A DNA stretch of 64,000 nucleotides from Polyangiaceae bacterium. Lineage in GTDB: Bacteria > Myxococcota_A > Polyangia > Polyangiales > Polyangiaceae. The stretch covers positions 1,674,001 through 1,738,000 of the forward strand of contig JACKEA010000001.1 of the NCBI GenBank assembly GCA_020633235.1. Direction: 5' to 3'. Below are positions 54,472-62,100 of the stretch, in pieces; position 1 is the stretch's first letter, and every line of letters starts with the position of its first letter. A program made the position numbers and the translations under genes. The notes under the pieces were generated by a model that was given only the letters and a program-made list of their open reading frames with translations, ran no database searches and had not been told where the DNA came from.

Positions 54472-56309
54472 TCGTCCCGGTGGAGCAGCCTCCCGAGCTC
54501 GAGAAGTACCAGGTGCTCGAGGAAATCGGCCACGGCGGCATGGCCACCGTGTATCGCGCGAAGGATCGCCGGCTGGGGCGCGACGTCGCGGTCAAGGTCA
54601 TCCACAAGCACCTGCGCGAGAGCGCGGAGGTGGCCGCGCGCTTCGTGAGCGAGGCGCGGGCCGTCGCCAAGCTCAAGCACCAGAACATCGTCGAGGTGTA
54701 CGACGTCTCCGACGAAGGGGACATCGAGCGCTATCTGGTGGTTGAGCTGGTCGAGGGCACCACGCTCCGCAAGCTGCTGCTCGAGCGGGGCCACCTGCCG
54801 GCGGAGATCGCCGCGGCCATCGGCATCGAGATCGCCCAAGCGCTGGAGCACGCGCACGCCCACGGCGTGATCCATCGCGACGTGAAGCCCGAGAACGTGC
54901 TGGTGAGCCTGCGCGCGCCGGTGAGCACCCGGGAGTCTCAAGAGCGGCCCAGCGACGCGACCATCGCGCGCATCAAGATCGCGGACTTTGGCATCGCCAA
55001 GCTGCTGGACGCCCAGGGCGTCACCTCCACGGGGCAGGTGCTCGGCTCGCCGGCGCACATGGCGCCGGAGCAGATCGAGGGCGGCGAGGTGTCGCAGCGG
55101 GCGGACGTGTTCGGTCTCGGCGTGCTCTTGTACGAGGGCATGGTGGGGCGGCTGCCCTTCGACGGAAAGAACCCCGCGCAGGTGCTGCGCAAGGTGCTCG
55201 ACGGCACCTTCACCCCGCCGGAGCGCGCGCGCCCCACGGTGGGCGCGGGCTTGAGCCGCATCGTGGAAAAGGCGCTGGCACGGGAAGCGGAAGATCGCTG
55301 GGAGTCCGCCGAGCTGATTGGGGATTTGCTGCGCGCCGAGCTCGCCAAGGTGGGCATGAAGGAGCCGCGCGCCGAGCTCGCCGAATACCTCGCGGATCCC
55401 ACGGCCTACGAGGAGAGCTACGAAGGGCGCATCGTCGACAAGCTCGTGGCGCTGGGCAAACAGGCGCGCTCCGAGCGGGACGTGACGACGGCGGCGAGCT
55501 ACTTCAATCGCGCCCTCGCCTTCCGGCCGGAGGACACCGAGCTGTTGCGCGAGGTCGCGGGACTCGCGCGCTCGGAGCGGCTCAAGCGCACGGCGCTCCG
55601 GGCCGGCATCGTGCTGGTGGGTAGCGCCGTGCTGGGCGTGGCGGCCTACGGCGTGACGCGCGCGGCGCGCACGCCGCGGCTCACGCCCACGCAGGACAAA
55701 CCGCCGGAGCCGGTGCTGAAGGTCACCGCGGAGCCGACGGTCGTGAACACCGCCGCGCCGGACAAGAGCGCCGCGCCGAAGCCGAGCGCGTCCGTAGTGG
55801 AGGTGGTCAAGCCGAACAACGGGAAGATCGCCGTCGCACCGATCGGTACCGCGCCCAGCAAGGACAAGACGCGCCTGGTGCAGGTGCTCTTGAGCGGCGC
55901 GACGGGCGGCTCGGTGCTGGTCGACGGCCAACCGTACAACTGGTTCGGCCCGCCGAAGCCCATGCCCACGGGCACCCACACCTTCGAGTTCCTCCCGCCC
56001 GACGACAAGTGCTGCAAGAAGCCGCCCAAGCAAGTGCTGGACGTGAAGGAAGGCGAGACCCCATTCGTGGTGCGAGGCCAGATCGCCTACCTCGACGCCA
56101 GCCTCACGCTCATCGGCACCGGCGATCTCCGGGCGGAATGCCCGCGGCTCTTCGCCGGCGTCCTGTCCGCAGGACAGACCCGAAAAATCCCCATCAATAG
56201 CCCCAAGCGCTTGGCGGGGCAGTGCACAATCACCCCGGGCAAAGAGGGAGAGGACAACAAAGTAGTTGCCGTGACCCTCGGACCCGGCGAAACCAGGACC
56301 ATTCCCTAG
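54468..56309 (+). CDS. transmembrane Ser/Thr protein kinase
   Basis: A 613-residue PknB-like kinase. The kinase domain (about residues 13-290) has a normal Gly-rich loop GHGGMATVYR, Lys in VAVKVIHK, HRDVKPENVLV, DFGIAKL and APEQIEGG. One TM helix (about 382-400, AGIVLVGSAVLGVAAYGVT) precedes a Pro/Lys-rich linker and a periplasmic domain of about 150 residues (VLVDGQPYNWFGPPKPM, PEGA-like, then DDKCCKKPPKQVLDVKEG). That domain may sense an extracytoplasmic signal. Translation coupling with pyk may tie its level to glycolysis. Its substrates are unknown. Confidence 0.95.
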   Translation: MIVPVEQPPELEKYQVLEEIGHGGMATVYRAKDRRLGRDVAVKVIHKHLRESAEVAARFVSEARAVAKLKHQNIVEVYDVSDEGDIERYLVVELVEGTTLRKLLLERGHLPAEIAAAIGIEIAQALEHAHAHGVIHRDVKPENVLVSLRAPVSTRESQERPSDATIARIKIADFGIAKLLDAQGVTSTGQVLGSPAHMAPEQIEGGEVSQRADVFGLGVLLYEGMVGRLPFDGKNPAQVLRKVLDGTFTPPERARPTVGAGLSRIVEKALAREAEDRWESAELIGDLLRAELAKVGMKEPRAELAEYLADPTAYEESYEGRIVDKLVALGKQARSERDVTTAASYFNRALAFRPEDTELLREVAGLARSERLKRTALRAGIVLVGSAVLGVAAYGVTRAARTPRLTPTQDKPPEPVLKVTAEPTVVNTAAPDKSAAPKPSASVVEVVKPNNGKIAVAPIGTAPSKDKTRLVQVLLSGATGGSVLVDGQPYNWFGPPKPMPTGTHTFEFLPPDDKCCKKPPKQVLDVKEGETPFVVRGQIAYLDASLTLIGTGDLRAECPRLFAGVLSAGQTRKIPINSPKRLAGQCTITPGKEGEDNKVVAVTLGPGETRTIP

Positions 56310-56347
56310 CCCCTGACGCGGTGCGTCTCGGGGACGGGCGTCTCCGG

Positions 56348-57322
56348 ATGCGTTCGATTCGTTCGAGTCTGTTTGCGGTTTGTCTGGCCACCGCGCTGCT
56401 GGCACGGCCGGTCGCTGCCCAGCCCCCGCCGCCCACGGACAGCGCCGGGGAGCTGTCCGACGACAGCAAGCTCGAACGCATCGTTACGCTGTTCGAGAGC
56501 GGCAAGTACGCCGAGTGCACCACCGAGTTCAAGAAGCTCCTGATCCCGGAGCCGGATCTGGAAGATCCCGACGTGCTGGAGCGGGCGCGCACCTACTACG
56601 CCGCGTGCCTGATGGCCGTCGGCAAGAACGACGAGGCGGACCAGCAGTTCAAGACCGCCATCCGCGAGAACCCACAGATGCAGCCGCCGGATCGCCTGGT
56701 GTATCCGGCGCCGGTGGTGGAGCGCTTCATCCGTGTGCGCGACAGCATGCTGGACGAGATCAAGAAGGCGGAAGAGGACCGCATCAAGAAGGCGCGCGCC
56801 GCCGCCAAGGCGGCCGCGGAGCGCCGGGAGCGTGAGCGCCTGCGCGTGGAGGCTCTCGAGAAGCTCGCCGCACAGGAAGTGGTCATCACCAAGAACCGTC
56901 GCTGGATCGCGGCTGTGCCCTTTGGAGTGGGCCAGTTCCAGAACGACGACACGGCCCTCGGCTATCTGTTCCTGGGCACCGAGGTCGCGCTCGGGGGCAC
57001 CGCCCTCGGCGCGATGCTGGTGCGGCTCTCGCTGGATGCCCGCGCCGACGACCAGCCGCCGCCCAACAACGAAGAGCTAAACGCGAACAACACGACGGCC
57101 AACAACGTGTTGAAGTTCTCCAGTTGGGGATTCGTCTCGGTGGCCGCGTTGGGCATCCTCGAGGCCCAGCTCTCCTTCGAGCCGGAGGTGCGCCACGTGG
57201 TCCAGCGGCCGCTGCCCAAGGACCTTCAGCGCCCGAAACCGGAAAAGAGCGACGTGAGCCTGAGGCCCAGCGCGCTACCCACCCCCGGTGGCCTCCAGCT
57301 CGGAGTCATCGGCCGCTTTTGA
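56348..57322 (+). CDS. secreted TPR-like protein
   Basis: A 324-residue protein with signal peptide SLFAVCLATALLARPVAAQ. ATG at 56348. Two TPR-like helical pairs (ERIVTLFESGKYAECTTEFKKLL, TYYAACLMAVGKNDEADQQFKTAI) are followed by a charged coiled coil (EEDRIKKARAAAKAAAERRERERLRVEALEKL) and a beta-rich or membrane-like region. The neighbouring kinase is 38 bp upstream, and it may be a periplasmic partner. No enzyme motif was seen. Confidence 0.85.
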   Translation: MRSIRSSLFAVCLATALLARPVAAQPPPPTDSAGELSDDSKLERIVTLFESGKYAECTTEFKKLLIPEPDLEDPDVLERARTYYAACLMAVGKNDEADQQFKTAIRENPQMQPPDRLVYPAPVVERFIRVRDSMLDEIKKAEEDRIKKARAAAKAAAERRERERLRVEALEKLAAQEVVITKNRRWIAAVPFGVGQFQNDDTALGYLFLGTEVALGGTALGAMLVRLSLDARADDQPPPNNEELNANNTTANNVLKFSSWGFVSVAALGILEAQLSFEPEVRHVVQRPLPKDLQRPKPEKSDVSLRPSALPTPGGLQLGVIGRF

Positions 57323-57323
57323 C

Positions 57324-57355
57324 GGTCCGCCGCGGAACCACGCGGACGGACGTCG
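57324..57355. repeat. dispersed palindromic element, left-arm copy G
   Basis: GGTCCGCCGCGGAA at 57324-57337 starts right after the TPR-like stop and is identical to the left arms of copies A and D. The right arm is changed: only CGGACGGACGTCGCGC follows. The element sits between convergent genes. Confidence 0.5.
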
Positions 57356-57357
57356 CG

Positions 57358-58230
57358 CTACAGCGAGGTGACGCGCACTCGGGCGCGATCCGCGGCGGCT
57401 TCGGCAGCGGCCACCGAGGTCACGGCCTCACCCGGCGAGCGACGGAGCTCCGCCAGGGAAAGGCCCAGTGCCCAGAGCAACGGCCGCGGCGGCGCGAGCC
57501 CGAGCTCCGGCTCGTTCGCGAACAAGCTGCCCAGCTCTTTGGCGTAGGCGCGGGACAGCTCCAGCGTGGAGACGCGATCGAACGCTTTCGCCTTGGGGCG
57601 GCTCGCCAGCGGCAGGGCGGCGAGGCTCGCGAACAGGAGCACGTAGAGCGCGCGCAGCCGGCGCCGCGCGGATGCTGGCCGCCGCTCGAGCACGCGCTTG
57701 AGGAAGTGCACGTTGAGCGGCACGTGGAAGGACTCGTCCCGCGTCAGGATGGTGAGCATGCGGCGCGCCGCCGGGTGCTGCACGTTGCGGAGGGCGAGGC
57801 GATACGTCGTGCTGCCGATGGTCTCGAACATCAGGTTCGTGAGCACGATCGACTCCATGCGCTTGGCGCGACCGTAGAGGCGATAGAACGTTCCCGTGAC
57901 GCGGCCCATGGGGCGGATCTCGCCGCCGATGAATGCCAGAAACTCCGTCAGGAGCTCGCGGTGCCAGCCCTCCTCGTCACCGTACAGGCGCAGCACTTCC
58001 GCCAGATCTTCGTCCCACTCGCCGACCTCGCTGGCCAGCTCGTGCGCCTGCCGCAGTCCGCTCTCCTCCGCGCGGAACGCGGCGTTGAAGAAGCGCACGG
58101 CAGCCGTGCGCTCGGCGTCGCTGGCCCAGCTGATGGGCTCACCGAGCTCGAGCGTTTCTTCCGCCGCCGCGCGATCGCGGAGCTTGTCGAGCCACCAGCT
58201 CGTTGGGCGGTCCGTGGGTGAAGGGGCCAC
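57358..58230 (-). CDS. AurF-like ferritin-fold diiron protein
   Basis: A 290-residue protein; the GTG at 58228-58230 follows GAGG by 5 nt and lies 7 nt after the methyltransferase stop. Two E-x-x-H motifs (E87/H90 in DEEGWH and E166/H169 in RDESFH) plus glutamates at about 55-56 (AEESGL) and 136 (FETIG) form the six-ligand diiron set of four-helix-bundle oxygenases. The E..ExxH..E..ExxH order matches AurF/CmlI N-oxygenases and related acyl oxygenases. No TM is predicted, though a hydrophobic helix (RALYVLLFASLAALPLA) lies near 204-220. It probably works with the upstream methyltransferase in a tailoring reaction, which is an inference. Confidence 0.85.
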   Translation of the reverse strand: MAPSPTDRPTSWWLDKLRDRAAAEETLELGEPISWASDAERTAAVRFFNAAFRAEESGLRQAHELASEVGEWDEDLAEVLRLYGDEEGWHRELLTEFLAFIGGEIRPMGRVTGTFYRLYGRAKRMESIVLTNLMFETIGSTTYRLALRNVQHPAARRMLTILTRDESFHVPLNVHFLKRVLERRPASARRRLRALYVLLFASLAALPLASRPKAKAFDRVSTLELSRAYAKELGSLFANEPELGLAPPRPLLWALGLSLAELRRSPGEAVTSVAAAEAAADRARVRVTSL

Positions 58231-58237
58231 CGGTTCC

Positions 58238-58975
58238 TCAGGGCTTGCGGATCGCGGCGATCCAGAACCCGCCGAAGCGGGCGAGGGGCGAATCGCACAG
58301 CGCGCGCTCCGTGGCGCGCAACAGGGTCCGCGCCACGGGAAGCCGCATGAGCCGCGCCGTGGGCGTCGCAATGCGGACGCCGCGGGATGCGACGATCTCG
58401 CACCCTGCCGGCAACAGCGCCTGCACGTCCCGCGGCGAATCGAAGCGCGTGTAGACGTGCTTCTCGTGCGCGCCGGGCGCAATGCGACCGGCCGGGCCGT
58501 AGCGCTTCACCAGGCCGCGCAGGCTGTGCGGATTGTAGAACTCGGCGATCACCGTCCCGTGCGGGCGCGTCACGCGCAGCATCTCTTTCAGTGCCACGTC
58601 GATCTCCGGGATGTGCGCCAACACCTTGAAGGAGCAGGTGACGTCGAAGCTCTCGTCCTCGAAGGGCAGCGCCGTGGCGGAGCCTTCCACCACTGAAAGG
58701 CCCCGTTCCCGCGCCCGAGCCAACATTCCAGGAGAAAGGTCGATGCCCTTGGCGGACTTGGCGAAGCGCCGGATACGCTGCAGCACCAGCCCCGTCCCGC
58801 AGCCGACCTCCAGCACGTCGCGCCCGGAGCCGAAGCGCTGGACGAACTCGCTCTCGAGCTCGTCCAGGAGCTCGTGATAGCCGCCCGGGTCGTTCTCCCC
58901 GCGGTGATCTTCGTAGCCTTCACTGAAGGCGTCGTAATAGGCCCGATTGGATTCGTGGCTGCCGGATGCGTCCAT
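58238..58975 (-). CDS. class I SAM-dependent methyltransferase
   Basis: A 245-residue protein. Motif I is LEVGCGTGLVLQRI (residues 55-68), with the acidic SAM ribose-binding residue in KGIDLSPGML and motif II-like DESFDVTCSFKVLAHIPE. These are Methyltransf_11/25 class signatures. The C-terminal part (FYNPHSLRGLVKRYG) is like UbiE/COQ5-type enzymes, though the substrate is unknown. It is the first of two co-oriented genes with the diiron protein and is divergent from the RHS gene. Confidence 0.92.
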   Translation of the reverse strand: MDASGSHESNRAYYDAFSEGYEDHRGENDPGGYHELLDELESEFVQRFGSGRDVLEVGCGTGLVLQRIRRFAKSAKGIDLSPGMLARARERGLSVVEGSATALPFEDESFDVTCSFKVLAHIPEIDVALKEMLRVTRPHGTVIAEFYNPHSLRGLVKRYGPAGRIAPGAHEKHVYTRFDSPRDVQALLPAGCEIVASRGVRIATPTARLMRLPVARTLLRATERALCDSPLARFGGFWIAAIRKP

Positions 58976-59135
58976 GCGAAGAGCGGGAACCTGTCAACGA
59001 ACGCCCGCCTCTGCAAGCTCCACCGCAATTTGTCGGGATTTTCGCGGCTGGCGCCGGGCGTGGAACGGAGGATCCGAAGAGATTTGACGGACCTGCGCGG
59101 GGCGTCGAAGTCCGCTGGCGACCGGGAGGAATCGG

Positions 59136-62100
59136 ATGAACGCCAGGAAGAATCGGAGCGCGGGCTGGAGTCGGCGGAACGCGCGGAAGCTCGCTGCGGC
59201 GGGCCTGATGGCCACGGCCATGGTTGCCATAGGCGGCGCAGCGCCCGGATGTAGCTCGCAGTCGCCCGCGGAAGACAGCGCCAAAGTGCAGTCGAGTGCG
59301 CTGACGTTCTTTCCCGACAGTCACTGCGCGCAGGAGCTCGCCAATGGGCTCTGGAACGTTTCCTACGACCTATGCCAGCAGGAAATACAGCTGCCGACCG
59401 CAGAGCCGCTCCCCTTTCTCGAACAGGTCCGCTTTCTGTTTGAGCCCCCGACGTCGGGCCAGTTCGAGCTTCAGCCTGGCAAGTTGGACGTGAGCCAGCT
59501 CGCAGTCATAACGGGCGACATCGCCTTGACTGGCGAGCTCAAGACAGTCCAGGTCGAGGCTCAGGAGAATCAGCTGGGCGGTGTCCACGGAGACTACGGG
59601 TACACGCTGCGGGACGTCTGGTCGGGGCGATTCTTCTATGTGGTCAACGGCGGCCATCCCATTCGCATGAGGTTCACTGCGATAGACGTCGGTCCCTCCT
59701 CTGGCGCCCCCGAGTACCTGCCCGTCGAGCGTGTGGTGAACCCGGAGCCGGGCAAGTTCACGACGATACCCACCGTGGCAATGGTGCCTGCAACGCCGCC
59801 GATGATGACGCCGGTAACACCAAGTAACCCGAGCTGGGCGTACGTCGAATCGGCGATGGAGCAGGACTCTTCCGGCGAGCGATCTGCAACGGTGTTCATT
59901 CCCGCGAACACGGACTGGCTGGTCAGTGGAAACGCTCTGACGTCGGGGTCGGGCACGCTCGAGGCTGGCGTTCAAGAGTACACGGTGGGGGACGGCGAAG
60001 CGGGCGCGCAGCGCATGCCCGCCGCGCTCCCGGCTGCGAGTGCCTACACCTACGCCGCGGAGCTCGTCGCGCACCTCGACGGCTTGCCGATCGACCCGAC
60101 TTTCAGCCAGCCAGTCTACGTCTACGTCGACAACTTCTTGGACTTCCCGGTCGGCGACACCGTGCCGAACGGAACCTACGACCGCGACACCGGCGCCTGG
60201 GTTCAACATCGCGAACCGGAAGGGGCTCCGCTCAACGGGATCGTCGTCCAGTTTGTCGACATCAAAGACGGGTACATGGAGGTGGACACCGGCGGCGTGG
60301 ACGTCGGGCTTACTGACGACGAACGCTACCAGCTGGCACAGCGATACTCGGACCCACAGGACATTGGAAAGACGTTCTGGCGCATGCCGGTCCTCCACTT
60401 CTCGGCGTGGGACTTCAACCTGGGGTGGACGCCACCGTTGAACGCCGGGCAGCCGCCGGACCCCAGAGAAGACGATCGCGAAGGTTTGTCGCCGGACTCC
60501 TGTGTGATGAACGGCTCCACGATCGAGTGCGAGAGTAGCGTGCTCGGTGAGGAGATCCCGATCACGGGCGCGCCGTACTCGCTCGTGTACCGCAGCAGCC
60601 GAGTTCCTGGGTACAAGCCGGCGCACCGACGAACGCTGAAGATCCCGGGAGGCGGTCAGAACGTGCTTCCCGATACGGCCAAGAAGCTGGTTGCAGATCT
60701 CGAGGTCGCCGGAGTGAAGATCCACCAAGAGAAGGACAAGCCAAGCAGTGGCTGGGGCACAGATGAATCCTTTACCTTTGACTGGAACGGGCAGGACGCC
60801 TTTGGTCGCGACCTGAACGGTATCCAGAAAGCCACGGTTCACGTGGGTGCCGTCTACCAGGGCGTGTACGGGAAGACCGATGGCTTCGGCCTGCCCCCGG
60901 TGGGCCAGTACCAGACGAACGACACCCGGCAGGAGGTCACGTACTGGACCACGTGGCGCGGAGACATCGGCTTCTTGGACGCACGCGCGTTCCACAACGG
61001 TGGCTGGACCATCAGCCACCAGCACGTCTACGACAGGAACACGCAGACCATTCACTACGGTGATGGCCGCTGGCGCCGCGGGTCGGCGCTCGGTCAGATC
61101 CTCCAACACGAGTGCGAGGGCTGCAGCATCGGCTCCTACCCGTACGGGATGGACTTCGACCCCAATGGCGTCCTGTACTTCATCGATCGTACGGGCGGTG
61201 CGTCGGGCGACGGGACTCTCAAGAAGCTCGAGAACGGTGTGGTGACGAACGTCGTGTCCGTTCCCGGCGGACCGATCGACGTTCGCGTCGCGCCTAACGG
61301 CACCGTCTACGTTGCGCAGCCCGACGACGGTCTTGTCAGCAAGATGGTTGGTACGCAGTGGGAGTCCGTGACCAGTGTCCCTTTGAGCCAGCCATCGGGG
61401 ATTGCCCTTGCCCCCGACGGAACCTTGTTCGTCAGCGACACGGGCCACCACCAGATCTGGCGGGTTGGCACGGACGGAAGCTCAACCCTGTTTGCGGGAA
61501 ATGGTACGGCTGGCAGCTCTGGCGACGAGGGGCCGGCGATTCAAGCCCAGCTGCGTGCGCCGCTCGGAATCGATGTCGCGGACGACGGGTCCGTCTTCTT
61601 CGTCGACTTGAATGGGTTGAATGGTGTCGATGGTTCGATTCGCAGAGTCGATCCGAGTGGCATCATCCACCTGGTTGCAGGGGGAGATGGAAACACGAAC
61701 GACAGCAGCGAAGGGATTGATGCGACGACGGCCAAGCTCAACGCACCTCAGAATGTGCGAATTGGCTCGGATGGGAACGCGTACTTAACCGAAGGCACGG
61801 GTACGAACGGACACGGAGGACGCGTCCGAAAGATCACCTCAATCGGCCGAATCGTTACCGTTGCCGGTGACGGGCTCTCGGCGGGCGGCGTGCAGTGCGA
61901 CGACGGTCCGGCGACGACGGTCCACTTGGCTGCCGCGCAGGGTCTTGCGTTCGCTCCGGACGGTACGCTCTGGGTGTCGCAACATGGGAACAACAGCTGC
62001 GATGCCATCCGACGCATAGCGCCCGCCCTGCCCGGCGCGGCCGTTGGAACACAGCTCGTTCCCTCGGAAGATGGCAGCGAGGTCTACGCGTTCAACGAGT

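Noticed and set aside
54141..56405. Long minus-strand open frame opposite pyk and the Ser/Thr kinase
   Set aside because: It is the antisense of two well-recognised genes and shows no family features.
59370..61451. A long minus-strand open frame opposite the RHS/NHL gene
   Set aside because: The plus-strand frame has a Shine-Dalgarno, signal peptide and recognisable NHL/YD repeats. The antisense frame has none of these features.
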